From Puteibacter caeruleilacunae (GTDB lineage Bacteria > Bacteroidota > Bacteroidia > Bacteroidales > Prolixibacteraceae), in assembly GCA_005217565.1 (NCBI GenBank), contig SJCO01000002.1, positions 575,213-639,212 on the forward strand: a DNA stretch of 64,000 bases, in the 5' to 3' direction. Of this stretch, positions 1 through 9,734 are shown in pieces. The notes below the pieces were generated by a model that saw only the letters and a program-made list of their open reading frames with translations, searched no databases and was not told the origin of the DNA. A program made the translations under genes and the position numbers. Each line of letters opens with the position of its first letter. Position 1 is the first letter of the stretch.

Positions 1-134
1 TCACGATCAAAATGTAAAAGAAATCCCTTGGATTTTGAAAAAATAATTTTTTAATTCGCGGAAAGAAGTTGAATATATTTTTACTATATTCATCGCGCTC
101 TAGAAATCAAGTTTAACGTATGAACTTTTGAGTT

Positions 135-356
135 ATGTATTGGACATTAGAATTAGCCTCAAAATTAGAAGACGCTCCATGGCCAGCATCGAAAGATGAA
201 TTAATCGATTTTGCCATCAGATCAGGAGCACCGCTTGAAGTTATTGAGAACTTACAAGAAATTGAAGATGAAGGAGAAATCTATGAAAGTATCGAAGATA
301 TTTGGCCGGATTATCCAAGTAAAGATGACTTCTTTTTTAACGAAGACGAATACTAA
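135..356 (+). CDS. Small acidic DUF2795-type protein
   Basis: This 73-residue protein is strongly acidic, with a C-terminus rich in Asp, Glu and Phe. It matches my memory of a short, highly conserved Bacteroidota family annotated as DUF2795 (the N-terminal MYWTLELASKLEDAPWP and the APLEVIENLQEIEDEGE segment). No catalytic motif, signal peptide or membrane segment is visible, so it is probably cytoplasmic. Its function is unknown. The gene stands alone on the plus strand and ends in a shared hairpin terminator with the convergent OstA-like gene. Family recognition is confident; role is not. Confidence 0.85.
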   Translation: MYWTLELASKLEDAPWPASKDELIDFAIRSGAPLEVIENLQEIEDEGEIYESIEDIWPDYPSKDDFFFNEDEY

Positions 357-373
357 AGCGAAATTAAATAAAG

Positions 374-404
374 AAAAAGCAGGATGTTAATCATCCTGCT
401 TTTT
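374..404. terminator. Bidirectional terminator
   Basis: A perfect 13-bp stem (374-386 with 392-404) surrounds a 5-nt loop and ends in a run of T on each strand. It lies between two convergent genes, and the last codons of the minus-strand OstA-like gene form one arm. Confidence 0.85.
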
Positions 405-1952
405 TTGTATCTCCTCGTTCCTTAATGGAAAAATATCATTTTTATCTTTGGGTCGTAATGGATCATACCATACAAATCCACTTAAACGAGATTCCTCCTC
501 ACCCAAATGTTCAACCGGTACCATCCTTGCATCAGGTTTCTCCAGGAATGCAATCTCTGAGATCTTATTCTCCTTTAAGCGAATAATAATATTACTGCAC
601 TCCACAGTATTTAGTCCTACATAATCAGTACTTTCCTCATCTTCTTTAATAAAGTAAGCAGCCTGACCATTTCCTTTTACATCAACCTTGCTTAGTTTCT
701 TATTGTAGATGTAACCAGTCATGTTTCGACCTTTGATCTGATTATACTTTACCGAATCTTCCATCGCGATGATGAAAGCTTCATTTGTAATATAAACTTC
801 ACTGGTAGTTGCATTCTTTCTTCTCATCTCAATTTGTTCTCCAGTCATCTGATTTCCTTCACCCCACAAAATTGGTTCATGAAACATTTGTACTGTAGAA
901 TCATTGGTAAGATATGCTAATGAATCACACTTACCTTGTAGATCAGTTCTAAAAAAACGCACATTATGGTAGGCTCTGATAATCCTTTCATCTGGAATAG
1001 TATCAGGTAACGCTCTTAAAGTATCTGCATGTAAAAATAATGTATCGGCCTCTGACACCTGTCTGAATATTGCAGAATCGGTAACCAAGGCTGTCTGTGC
1101 GATATCATTATATATCGCCTTATTTCCCGTAATAATCATGTGATTATCGAAGTCTTCCAGGAAAACATTACCAAAAGCTCTTCCTTCTCCTGTTTCCTTA
1201 GTATAAATAATGGTATCTCCACGCAACACGTGCTTTTCCTGCTTTAGCTCTGCAGCCTTCTTTAACTTTGCAATGTTGGTTTCGGTATCATACCATCCAT
1301 CCTCAGCATAAAGTGTACCATCCTCGGTTACAATAGTGGTAGGTCCAAGAATAAATACTCTTCCGGTTACTGTATTGTACTTTAATGTATCAGAATAAAG
1401 CGTAAAATCTTCATTTACCAACTTTACATCATGACTAAATACGAAGAGATTTTCATTGGCATAGTACTGACCAATATCACTGGTTAATGTATTAGCTGAA
1501 TCAACCAAGGTACCTCCATAGTTGTAATAGCCAATACTTTTTTCCATATCGAAATCAAGAGAATCGGTGGTTAAAGTAACTTTCTTATCAACCAACTTTA
1601 CATTTCGTCTCGCTTTAGCAAGTTGATTCTGTCCTAAATATTTCACAAGTGTACAATACATATGTAGTGTATCACCCTGATTAAAATGTACTTTATTAAA
1701 TCCATGGAATCGATCATTTTCCGATTGAAAGTGTGCACTATCACAATACATATTAACACCTTCATGCAAAAAATGAACGTCACCAAGCAGTCGATCTGTC
1801 TTTTTATCTTTTGATGGTTTATAGTGATTCGCATTCTCAATGTGAATCTCCTTTTTCTCCTGACAGTAACCAGTCTGTGAGGCCATCAGAATAACTAAAC
1901 CAATAAAAACTACCGACTTAAAAAATCGAGTGTATAAATTAAAAACTCGCAT
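387..1952 (-). CDS. OstA/LptA-like outer-membrane biogenesis protein
   Basis: The 521-residue protein has an N-terminal signal segment ending near residue 30 (MASQTGYCQ) and then a long run of short beta repeats. In these, phrases like GDVHF, RNVKLV, HDVKLV, GNVFLED and HNVRFF recur, as in the OstA/LptA/LptD-N beta-jellyroll family. Proteins of this kind bridge the periplasm and carry LPS to the outer membrane. The length fits Bacteroidota OstA-like proteins, which are longer than E. coli LptA. It is 11 bp downstream of the MoxR ATPase and two genes downstream of a SurA-like chaperone, supporting an envelope-assembly role. The exact step in LPS transport is inferred. Confidence 0.8.
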   Translation of the reverse strand: MRVFNLYTRFFKSVVFIGLVILMASQTGYCQEKKEIHIENANHYKPSKDKKTDRLLGDVHFLHEGVNMYCDSAHFQSENDRFHGFNKVHFNQGDTLHMYCTLVKYLGQNQLAKARRNVKLVDKKVTLTTDSLDFDMEKSIGYYNYGGTLVDSANTLTSDIGQYYANENLFVFSHDVKLVNEDFTLYSDTLKYNTVTGRVFILGPTTIVTEDGTLYAEDGWYDTETNIAKLKKAAELKQEKHVLRGDTIIYTKETGEGRAFGNVFLEDFDNHMIITGNKAIYNDIAQTALVTDSAIFRQVSEADTLFLHADTLRALPDTIPDERIIRAYHNVRFFRTDLQGKCDSLAYLTNDSTVQMFHEPILWGEGNQMTGEQIEMRRKNATTSEVYITNEAFIIAMEDSVKYNQIKGRNMTGYIYNKKLSKVDVKGNGQAAYFIKEDEESTDYVGLNTVECSNIIIRLKENKISEIAFLEKPDARMVPVEHLGEEESRLSGFVWYDPLRPKDKNDIFPLRNEEIQKKQDD

Positions 1953-1963
1953 ATATTACTTAA

Positions 1964-2926
1964 TTATAGAAGCTTTTCAATGATCTCTTCAACAGTTATA
2001 CCTTCAGCTTCAGCTTTATAATTCTTTATAATTCGATGTCTTAAAATAATCTCTGAAACAGCTTTCACATCCTCAATATCTGGTGTATATTTTCCATTTA
2101 ACACCGCATGAGTCTTAGCAGCCAATACAAGGTTTTGCGATGCCCTTGGACCTGCTCCCCATTTCAAATATTTATTCGCAATCTCAGAGGCTTCCTTAGT
2201 TCCCGGTCTTGTGCTGGTAACCAGTTTAACTGCATACTTTAATACATTATCGTTAACTGGTATTCTTCGTATAAGCTTCTGATAATACAGGATTTCATCA
2301 CCATCAATTACATTACGGATTCGATGTTCTTCGTCACCTGTAGTCTTCTTTACAATATACAATTCATCCTCTGGAGATGGATAATCCAACCATATTGAAA
2401 ACATGAAGCGGTCGAGTTGAGCCTCTGGCAACGGATACGTTCCTTCTTGCTCAATCGGGTTCTGGGTTGCTAACACAAAGAATGGTTTATCAAGATCATA
2501 ACGTACCCCAGCCGATGTAACCGAACGTTCTTGCATTGCCTCAAGCAAAGCGGCTTGAGTTTTAGGAGGTGTACGGTTAATCTCATCTGCCAAAATAACA
2601 TTCGCAAACAATGGCCCTTTAATAAACTGAAACTGTCGCTCCTTATTCAGGATTTCCATACCTATAATATCTGACGGCATCAAATCAGGAGTAAACTGTA
2701 TTCGCTTATACTTTAAGCCAAGTACCTCGGCAATGGTATTTACTAAAAGTGTTTTTGCCAAACCTGGAACACCAACCAATAAACAGTGCCCCTGACTAAA
2801 CAACGAGATCAGGACCTGGTTTACAACCTGATCCTGACCGTATATAACTTTCTTGATTTCTTCTGTTAACAATTGATGTTTCTGTTTCAATCCATCAATT
2901 GCTTCCGCATCATTTTTATAATTCAT
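1964..2926 (-). CDS. MoxR-family AAA+ ATPase
   Basis: The 320-residue cytoplasmic ATPase has Walker A GVPGLAKT (about residues 52-59), a Walker B followed by the MoxR signature ADEINRTPPKTQAALLEAMQ, sensor-1 ATQNPIEQEGTYPLPEAQLDRF, and a C-terminal lid. MoxR proteins act as chaperones that remodel or insert metal into partner proteins, often with a VWA-domain protein. No VWA or DUF58 partner is adjacent. The gene sits 30 bp downstream of the SurA-like gene and 11 bp upstream of the OstA-like gene, so it is probably cotranscribed with envelope-assembly genes. Family assignment is secure; its client is unknown. Confidence 0.92.
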   Translation of the reverse strand: MNYKNDAEAIDGLKQKHQLLTEEIKKVIYGQDQVVNQVLISLFSQGHCLLVGVPGLAKTLLVNTIAEVLGLKYKRIQFTPDLMPSDIIGMEILNKERQFQFIKGPLFANVILADEINRTPPKTQAALLEAMQERSVTSAGVRYDLDKPFFVLATQNPIEQEGTYPLPEAQLDRFMFSIWLDYPSPEDELYIVKKTTGDEEHRIRNVIDGDEILYYQKLIRRIPVNDNVLKYAVKLVTSTRPGTKEASEIANKYLKWGAGPRASQNLVLAAKTHAVLNGKYTPDIEDVKAVSEIILRHRIIKNYKAEAEGITVEEIIEKLL

Positions 2927-2956
2927 AGATTAGATTTGCTGATCTATTCGACCAAA

Positions 2957-4321
2957 TTATTTGATCCAGTTGTCGAATTTAAACGTACAGTTCTGGAACG
3001 ATTCGTCTATACTAATATAGGTCTTTGACTGTTCTTCAGCAATCCACTTATTCATGGCTTCTTCCCTCTTCTTGTTCAGGAACATATCGCTTACCCGCTT
3101 ATAATCTTCTTTCAAGTTTGCTTTATGCGCTTCAATTCGCTTCACCAATTTTACAATCTTCACTACCTTACGACCTTTATCATCGATCGACTCGAAAGGT
3201 TGTGACATCTCTCCTACCTTCATTTTTGAAAGCACCTTACTCTCTGTTCCCTCTAAAGCATCTAATTGGAATTTCGATTCAAGACTGTTTGGATTGATCA
3301 CCAATCCACCATTGTTTCTTGAGTTCTTGTCATGAGAATATCTTCGTGCTGCGTCTTCAAATGAAATTTTATCCTCATTAATAGCAACGCCTAATGAATC
3401 TAAAGCAGTATGAGCTTTTGTTAACTCCTCTGGATCAACTTTTGGTTTCATTAAGATATGGCGTGTACGAATTTTTTCTCCTTTACGGTCCAGTGTTTGA
3501 ATGATATGATATCCAAATTCACTCTTCACAACATTTGAAATACGATCACCTTTCAAGTTAAATGCAGCTGCAGCATAAGCAGGATCTAACTCTGCTCGTC
3601 CTGAATAGTTAGGCAATTCACCTCCGTTACGTGCTGATGGTCCTTCGGAATATAATACCGCCATCGACGCAAAGCTATCACCATCCTCAATTCTTTTCTT
3701 TAACTCACGAAGACGAGTTTTCACCCTAAGGTCCTCTTCATCTGTAACACGTGGAATCAAAGATACCTGAGCAAACTCAATTTGAGTTCTAACTGTTGGT
3801 TTCTCGTCTTCTTTTAAATTTCTATAGAAGTATCTCACTTCTGAAGGAGTAACAGCAACATCGGTAACAATCTTCTGTTGCATCTGTTGAGTCAAAATCT
3901 GATTAGTGATCATAGTCTCCATGTCAGCCTTGATGTTCACGATAGATTTGTTGAAATATTTTTCCAACTCTGCAACACTGTTAAAATTGCTCATGAATCG
4001 TTGCATCTGGTCATCTAATGACCTGTTCACCTGACTAGGAGTAGCCTCAATGGTTGTATCATTTTGTGCCTGAGCCAACAATAACTTTTCAACAAGCAAA
4101 TCTTCAAGAATCTCACACTTGGCATCACCGGAGGTAGTATACCCCTGAGCCTGACGCTGTTGATATACTGTCTCTATATCCGATTTAAGAATGACATTAT
4201 TTCCAACTATTGCTACAATTTGATCAATTACATTCCCCTGTGCTACCGCTACTGCCTGCACACTAATGCTTAAAATGAAAATCAGTAAAATACTTCGCAA
4301 TTGTTTTGGCATCTTCTTCAT
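2957..4321 (-). CDS. surA: SurA-like periplasmic chaperone / peptidyl-prolyl isomerase
   Basis: The chosen start gives 454 residues beginning MKKMPKQLRS, followed by a signal peptide ending near AVAVAQ. A longer reading starting 66 bp upstream would put 22 extra residues before the signal peptide, so I reject it. An N-terminal SurA helical domain (VDQIVAIVGNNVILKSD type) precedes two parvulin repeats, visible as ARNGGELPNYSG...SEFGYHIIQ and HILMKPK...NNGGLV. The family folds outer-membrane proteins. The gene starts 1 bp after the stop of the upstream PPIase-type lipoprotein, showing tight coupling. Length is close to E. coli SurA (428). Confidence 0.88.
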   Translation of the reverse strand: MKKMPKQLRSILLIFILSISVQAVAVAQGNVIDQIVAIVGNNVILKSDIETVYQQRQAQGYTTSGDAKCEILEDLLVEKLLLAQAQNDTTIEATPSQVNRSLDDQMQRFMSNFNSVAELEKYFNKSIVNIKADMETMITNQILTQQMQQKIVTDVAVTPSEVRYFYRNLKEDEKPTVRTQIEFAQVSLIPRVTDEEDLRVKTRLRELKKRIEDGDSFASMAVLYSEGPSARNGGELPNYSGRAELDPAYAAAAFNLKGDRISNVVKSEFGYHIIQTLDRKGEKIRTRHILMKPKVDPEELTKAHTALDSLGVAINEDKISFEDAARRYSHDKNSRNNGGLVINPNSLESKFQLDALEGTESKVLSKMKVGEMSQPFESIDDKGRKVVKIVKLVKRIEAHKANLKEDYKRVSDMFLNKKREEAMNKWIAEEQSKTYISIDESFQNCTFKFDNWIK

Positions 4322-4322
4322 T

Positions 4323-5174
4323 CTATTTATGATTAAATATTTTGATAACTCGATTTTTAAGACCATCCTGATATACTTCTTCTTCAAGATTCTTTAAAAA
4401 AGTCAATTTTCGTTTGTTCAAAATTAAGTTTTTGATCTTATCTACCATAAATTCCTGTGGAGAAATATCACCTTTCATTCGATAATCAACCACAAAAAGC
4501 AGGTAATAATACTCATTATCAGAACTTTCAATAAACTTATTCTTTTTCAAAAACTGTCTCTCATTTTCAATTTCCATTGGAATTCTTTTCATTACCTCCT
4601 CAAAATACACCCATTGATGATTAAAATAATCAAACCTTTTGGCATATTGATGAGCATATCCTTCCAATGCTGATAATCCATCTTCACCGTCTGAACACCA
4701 TTTTTTGAGTTGCTCCTGATTGGCAACCTCAACCGGAACTTTCACATAAACAGCCTTAACAATGTTACCATTGAGGACGAAATTCTGTTGATAATCTTTG
4801 TAGTAATTCTCAATCTCTTCCACGGAAACCACTGTATCCATTTTTTCCTGTAACAATGCATTTTTATAACGATACAAAGTCAATGAAATACGATAATCTT
4901 CAATCTCCTGGGAAAAATCACGCTGTTCGCTTGATAGGTTATCCTCTGCTTTTCTCATGAGCATGCGACTAACAATCCACTTCTTGACATAGTCTTCGGC
5001 ATAAAGGGTACTATCATTTGTAGATAAATGCGCTGGAATATTCTTCGCCAGATCCTCCTGATACAGAACCTCATCGCCCACTCTAACAATAGCTGCTCCT
5101 CGCGAATCATCATCCCTCTGGCAAGCTACAAAGCATACGATACTAATTATGATATATAATAATTGGTGCTTCAC
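4323..5174 (-). CDS. SurA/PpiC-type lipoprotein
   Basis: The 283-residue protein has a lipoprotein signal with the cleavage cysteine in IVCFVAC (about residue 19). Acidic residues follow it. The mature part is helical and resembles the N-terminal SurA/PpiC chaperone region (VRVGDEVLYQEDL), but the usual parvulin motifs such as GGELG and FGYH are not visible, so isomerase activity is doubtful. It lies between guaB and the SurA-like gene, overlapping neither and one base from the latter. I infer a companion chaperone for outer-membrane protein folding. Function beyond that is not readable. Confidence 0.7.
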   Translation of the reverse strand: MKHQLLYIIISIVCFVACQRDDDSRGAAIVRVGDEVLYQEDLAKNIPAHLSTNDSTLYAEDYVKKWIVSRMLMRKAEDNLSSEQRDFSQEIEDYRISLTLYRYKNALLQEKMDTVVSVEEIENYYKDYQQNFVLNGNIVKAVYVKVPVEVANQEQLKKWCSDGEDGLSALEGYAHQYAKRFDYFNHQWVYFEEVMKRIPMEIENERQFLKKNKFIESSDNEYYYLLFVVDYRMKGDISPQEFMVDKIKNLILNKRKLTFLKNLEEEVYQDGLKNRVIKIFNHK

Positions 5175-5334
5175 TCCTTCCTCTCTTTTATGAAAGCATA
5201 CTTACATTATGCGTCAAAGATAATAATCAACACATTAATTCAAGCTACTTCATACAACTCAACCAACACTTTTAACATATCTTCACGCTTTTATCCCAAG
5301 TCGTTAAAAGATATTTATAGGGCAAAAGCAAAAA

Positions 5335-6804
5335 CTAGCGACTATAATTAGGAGCCTCTCTCGTAATCGTCACATCATGTGGATGACTCTCAGTGATCCC
5401 AGAAGCAGAAATTCGAACAAACTTCGACTGTTGTAATCGTTCTATCGTTTCTGCGCCACAATATCCCATCCCTGCTCTTAATCCACCTGTTAATTGATAC
5501 AATACCTCTTCCAAAGTACCTTTGTAAGGAACTCTTGCTGTAATCCCTTCGGGAACTAACTTCTTCATATCATCTTCCATCTCCTGAAAATATCGATCCT
5601 TCGATCCTGCTTGCATGGCCTCAACCGATCCCATACCACGATACGATTTAAACTTACGCCCCTGGTAAATGATTGTTTCTCCTGGCGACTCTTCAACACC
5701 TGCAAATAGTGATCCCGCCATTACTGCATGAGCACCAGCAGCTATTGCTTTGACAATGTCTCCTGAATAGCGCAATCCACCATCAGCAATAACCGGCACA
5801 TCAGATCCCCGTATAGCTTTCACAACATTATAAATAGCTGACAATTGAGGAACGCCAACACCTGCAATCACTCTTGTTGTACAGATAGATCCAGGACCTA
5901 TACCAACCTTCACTGCATCTGCTCCTGCTAACACCATATCTGTTGCTGCCTCTTTTGTTGCAATATTTCCTGCAACAACATCTGTACTAGGATACTTACT
6001 CTTCGTTCGTCTTAATAGCTCCAACACTCCCTTAGTATGCCCATGTGCTGTATCAATAACAATAGCATCAACCTGCGCACTCACCAATTCATCAATACGA
6101 TCCATTGTGTCGCTAGCCACACCAACTGCCGCCGCAACCCGTAACCTACCCTTTTCGTCTTTACAAGCTCTAGGTTTATCCTTCGCTTTTGAGATATCCT
6201 TATAAGTAACCAAGCCTATAAGTTGACCATCTTTATCCACCACTGGTAACTTCTCTATTTTATGCTGCTGAAGAATCTCTGAGGCTTTTTCAAGATCTGT
6301 TGTATCAGATGTTGTTATAATATTCTCTGAAGTCATCACATCTGTAATCGGCTTCATCATATCTTCTTCGAAACGTAAATCCCTGTTCGTAACAATTCCT
6401 ACCAGGTAATTTCCACCATTAACAACTGGAATTCCTCCAATTCGATATTGCTTCATCAAGGCAAGAGCATCTCCTACTTTCTTTTCACGTCCTATGGTTA
6501 TAGGATCGTAAATCATACCATTTTCAGCCCGTTTCACACAATAAACCTGCTTGGCCTGTTCTTCAACACTCATATTCTTGTGAATCACTCCAATCCCACC
6601 TTCCCTTGCTATCGCGATGGCTAGTTTTGATTCAGTAACCGTGTCCATAGCAGCCGATACTATTGGCGTATTCAATTTGATTGACCGACTGAATGACGAG
6701 GCTAAGTTGACATTGCGGGGAAGGATTTCGGAATAGGAAGGAACCAACAATACATCATCGAATGTTAATCCTTCTGCTACTATTTTATCTGAGAGAAAAG
6801 ACAT
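5335..6804 (-). CDS. guaB: IMP dehydrogenase
   Basis: This enzyme oxidises IMP to XMP with NAD+, the first committed step of GMP synthesis in the cytoplasm. The 489-residue length is standard. The N-terminal TIM-barrel strand ([14 protein letters not shown]) is followed by two CBS repeats (about 95-205). The catalytic loop [20 protein letters not shown] contains the active cysteine, and the flap [10 protein letters not shown] and YRGMGS segments are present. It is divergent from recQ and heads the run to the SurA-like genes. A candidate promoter lies 30-60 bp upstream. Confidence 0.98.
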   Translation of the reverse strand: MSFLSDKIVAEGLTFDDVLLVPSYSEILPRNVNLASSFSRSIKLNTPIVSAAMDTVTESKLAIAIAREGGIGVIHKNMSVEEQAKQVYCVKRAENGMIYDPITIGREKKVGDALALMKQYRIGGIPVVNGGNYLVGIVTNRDLRFEEDMMKPITDVMTSENIITTSDTTDLEKASEILQQHKIEKLPVVDKDGQLIGLVTYKDISKAKDKPRACKDEKGRLRVAAAVGVASDTMDRIDELVSAQVDAIVIDTAHGHTKGVLELLRRTKSKYPSTDVVAGNIATKEAATDMVLAGADAVKVGIGPGSICTTRVIAGVGVPQLSAIYNVVKAIRGSDVPVIADGGLRYSGDIVKAIAAGAHAVMAGSLFAGVEESPGETIIYQGRKFKSYRGMGSVEAMQAGSKDRYFQEMEDDMKKLVPEGITARVPYKGTLEEVLYQLTGGLRAGMGYCGAETIERLQQSKFVRISASGITESHPHDVTITREAPNYSR

Positions 6805-6833
6805 AACAATGGTTTTAATGATTTACAGATCAA

Positions 6834-6866
6834 TAAATTTACGAAAAATGTTGTGATTAAAAACAA
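6834..6866 (-). promoter_or_regulatory. Candidate guaB promoter
   Basis: On the minus strand TTG (6864-6866) is followed 22 bp later by TAAATTTA (6834-6841), 7 of 8 to the Bacteroidota TAnnTTTG box. Spacing is at the long end of the known range. Predicted initiation is about 20-25 nt before the guaB start. Confidence 0.35.
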
Positions 6867-7008
6867 TCTTTTTCGGCACTCTCCCGATCAATTATTCAAC
6901 TTCCCGATAACATGCAGTACAAACTAAAACCAAGAAATAATTCATACCTTTACAGCGTTACTTTACATGCAAGCTGCGGAACAATCAGGTCGCTTTTTAT
7001 TTTTATAG

Positions 7009-8913
7009 ATGGGTAAATTTGAAGAAATACTAACCAAACATTGGGGATATCCTGAATTCAGGGACCTTCAAAAAGAGATAATTGAATCAGTAGCGGAAGG
7101 AAAAGATACACTAGGATTAATGCCTACTGGCGGAGGTAAATCAATTACTTTTCAGGTGTATTCATTATCCACCGAAGGAATCTGTCTGGTTGTTACTCCG
7201 CTAATTGCCCTAATGAAAGACCAGGTTGAAAATCTTAATAGCAGGGGAATCAGGGCTCTTGCAATTCACTCAGGCATGACAGCCCACGAGATAAAAATTA
7301 CCCTTGACAATGCAGTATGGGGGAATTACAAATTCCTGTATATTTCGCCAGAGAGGATTGGTACGAAACGATTTCTTGAACGGGTAGAGCAAATGAATGT
7401 AAATCTAATCACTGTTGATGAATCGCATTGCATCTCTCAATGGGGTTATGATTTCAGACCATCCTATCTAAGGATTGCACAATTGCGTGAAATTCTACCC
7501 AAAGTACCAGTGCTTGCACTTACTGCCACCGCCACACCAAAAGTGGTTGATGATATCCAAAAGCGACTGAATTTTTCAGAAAACAATGTACTTCAGAAAA
7601 GCTTCGTGCGTGACAACCTGAACTATCTTGTGCGCTATGAAGAAGACAAGCATGGATATATGCTTAGAACAATTGCCAAAACCAAGGGAACCGGAATTGT
7701 GTATGTTCGAAGCAGAAAACGCACCAAAGAGATTGCCCAGCTATTGAAAGAAAACAATATATCAGCGGATTTCTACCACGCAGGATTAAGTAACTTTAAC
7801 AGAAGTCGCAAACAGAATAACTGGAAAAGTGGAAAAACCCGGGTAATTGTCGCAACTAATGCGTTTGGCATGGGTATCGATAAGGCAGATGTGCGTTTTG
7901 TAATTCACGTTGATCTACCTGATTCTCTAGAAGCTTATTTCCAGGAAGCAGGGCGTGCTGGACGCGATGAAAAAAAAGCTGCAGCAGTGCTTCTATACAA
8001 TAAGGCGGACCGAACAAAGCTCACAAAAAATATTCGCGATAAATTCCCAGGACAAGATATCATTAAACGCGTATACAACGCTTTAGGTAATTATCTGCAG
8101 ATTGCCATAGGATTTGGAAAGAACCAAACATTCGACTTTAATCTGGCTGATTTCTGCAGCAGCTATAACTTTGCCATCACAACAGCTTATAACAGTCTTA
8201 AAATACTTGAGCGGGCAGGTTTTCTTGAGCTGACTGATGAACTGGATAATCCTGGTCGTATACATTTTATTGTTCGTCGCGATGAGCTATATAAATTTCA
8301 GGTAGCCAACGAATCGTTCGACACATTCATCAAACTGTTATTGCGATCATATACTGGTGTTTTTACTCAATATGTTCCCATAGACTGGGATTTACTGGCC
8401 TCGCGAGCCAACACCAACATAGATACTATTAAAGAGTATTTGAAGCAGTTAGCTTCTCATAAAATCATACATTACATCCCTAAAAAGAAAACGCCATTTA
8501 TTATTCTTACAAAAGAACGCTTAGAGGAAAAACAGGTTCGGATTCCCAATGAGCACTACGAGGCAAGAAAGCAAGCCTATGAAAAGCAGGTAGAGGCAGT
8601 GCTTCGTTATGCTGAATCAACAGATCGTTGTAGAAGTGAAATGTTGATTGAATATTTTGGAGAAACAGAAACCACTCCATGTGGAACTTGTGACGTCTGT
8701 CTTAACAAAAAGAAGGTCCCCTTAAACACTGACGACTTTAAACGTTATAGTGAAAAAATAGAAAGCATTGTAAAAAATGAGCCATGCTCTCTTGAGGATC
8801 TTGTGGTACAATTAGAAGGAGATACTGATCAAATTCTGGATATCGTGAGATGGCATATCGATAACGATAAATTGCAATATAGGGTAGATAACCTGTTGGA
8901 ATGGAAAAAATAA
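7009..8913 (+). CDS. recQ: RecQ-family ATP-dependent DNA helicase
   Basis: This SF2 helicase unwinds DNA 3'-5' in recombination and repair. Visible motifs are Walker A MPTGGGKS (about 38-45), DESHCISQWGYDFRPSY (motif II plus aromatic loop), ALTATAT, and motif VI QEAGRAGRD. The C-terminal part is unusual. The cysteine cluster (CRSEML...CGTCDVC, about 543-566) comes after the winged-helix-like region, whereas E. coli RecQ has it directly after the helicase core. A clear HRDC domain is not seen; the last 60 residues look like another small helical domain. It is divergent from guaB and 634 residues long, slightly longer than E. coli RecQ. Confidence 0.92.
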   Translation: MGKFEEILTKHWGYPEFRDLQKEIIESVAEGKDTLGLMPTGGGKSITFQVYSLSTEGICLVVTPLIALMKDQVENLNSRGIRALAIHSGMTAHEIKITLDNAVWGNYKFLYISPERIGTKRFLERVEQMNVNLITVDESHCISQWGYDFRPSYLRIAQLREILPKVPVLALTATATPKVVDDIQKRLNFSENNVLQKSFVRDNLNYLVRYEEDKHGYMLRTIAKTKGTGIVYVRSRKRTKEIAQLLKENNISADFYHAGLSNFNRSRKQNNWKSGKTRVIVATNAFGMGIDKADVRFVIHVDLPDSLEAYFQEAGRAGRDEKKAAAVLLYNKADRTKLTKNIRDKFPGQDIIKRVYNALGNYLQIAIGFGKNQTFDFNLADFCSSYNFAITTAYNSLKILERAGFLELTDELDNPGRIHFIVRRDELYKFQVANESFDTFIKLLLRSYTGVFTQYVPIDWDLLASRANTNIDTIKEYLKQLASHKIIHYIPKKKTPFIILTKERLEEKQVRIPNEHYEARKQAYEKQVEAVLRYAESTDRCRSEMLIEYFGETETTPCGTCDVCLNKKKVPLNTDDFKRYSEKIESIVKNEPCSLEDLVVQLEGDTDQILDIVRWHIDNDKLQYRVDNLLEWKK

Positions 8914-8941
8914 CCAGACACTCGACTTGCAAAGTGTCTGG
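8914..8941. terminator. Hairpin terminator between recQ and AMMECR1 gene
   Basis: A perfect 9-bp stem (8914-8922 with 8933-8941) starts just after the recQ stop codon. The T-rich tail is on the minus strand (TTATTTTTT), so it should stop transcription coming from the aminopeptidase side and may also end recQ. The next 220 bp up to 9166 show nothing recognisable. Confidence 0.6.
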
Positions 8942-9166
8942 TCCCCAATTAAATTGCTGTTTTGCTCAAATGCCTTATAATGTCTAAATGTTGAATAAGC
9001 AAGTCTGTTGTTTTCCCAAATACAAGTTATGACATTCTTTTTAAATAGCATGGATAAAAAGCTCTATAGATATGCCTTTTGGGTATTTTTACTCTTCGAT
9101 CAAGAGCCTACTCTTTTTTAAATGGGTAATATCCGCCCCCTATAAAATGAAACCTTTACAAAACAA

Positions 9167-9730
9167 CTATTCGGATAGTATTATCGCTTCAAAAATATAT
9201 AAATCTAATTCATTCCACGACTCCCAATCCAGACCAGCTTTGTTCCTTGCACAATAACCAAGCATCTCCTCAACACTCCAATTATTATTTGTAGCTACCT
9301 GAGGTAAAAACACTCCTGATCGACCAAGTCCTGTCATATAAATACCATGACGACCTATCTCAATCTCGGAAATATCATCTATGGCTTGCAGAGGGGTAAG
9401 TATAGAAAGTTCAATGCGGGTTTTGGGGATGTCTTTGGGCTTTAGATTCTCAAAACGGCTATCATGTAAAGCTGCGGAACGGGTCATCCTGACCACCAGC
9501 TCATATAGCGATAAATCTTCTCGCAAGGTACCAATACACCCTTTTAATTTCTTCCCTTTATAGATAGAGACGAAAATCCCGAAGTATAGATTCCGCAAAC
9601 GTTCCTCTTCATCTAGAGATAATACTCCTTCATAATCACCCAAAGAAAAAGCATCCTCCAAGACTTTTCTTGCAAGTCTTAGAACGGATGCTTTATCCTC
9701 AAGTGTTAATATGCTAAATTCTTTTTTCAA
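9167..9730 (-). CDS. AMMECR1-domain protein
   Basis: The 187-residue protein is an AMMECR1-domain protein, recognised by GCIGTLREDLSLYELVVRM and the following SAALHDSRF and ELSILTPLQ segments. The family is also annotated as protein A of the AmmeMemoRadiSam system, where it normally occurs with a Memo-like protein and a radical SAM enzyme. Neither partner is nearby here. The biochemical activity is not established. It starts 4 bp after the Xaa-Pro aminopeptidase gene, so the two are probably one operon, a pairing whose logic I cannot explain. Confidence 0.85.
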   Translation of the reverse strand: MKKEFSILTLEDKASVLRLARKVLEDAFSLGDYEGVLSLDEEERLRNLYFGIFVSIYKGKKLKGCIGTLREDLSLYELVVRMTRSAALHDSRFENLKPKDIPKTRIELSILTPLQAIDDISEIEIGRHGIYMTGLGRSGVFLPQVATNNNWSVEEMLGYCARNKAGLDWESWNELDLYIFEAIILSE

Positions 9731-9734
9731 TAAC

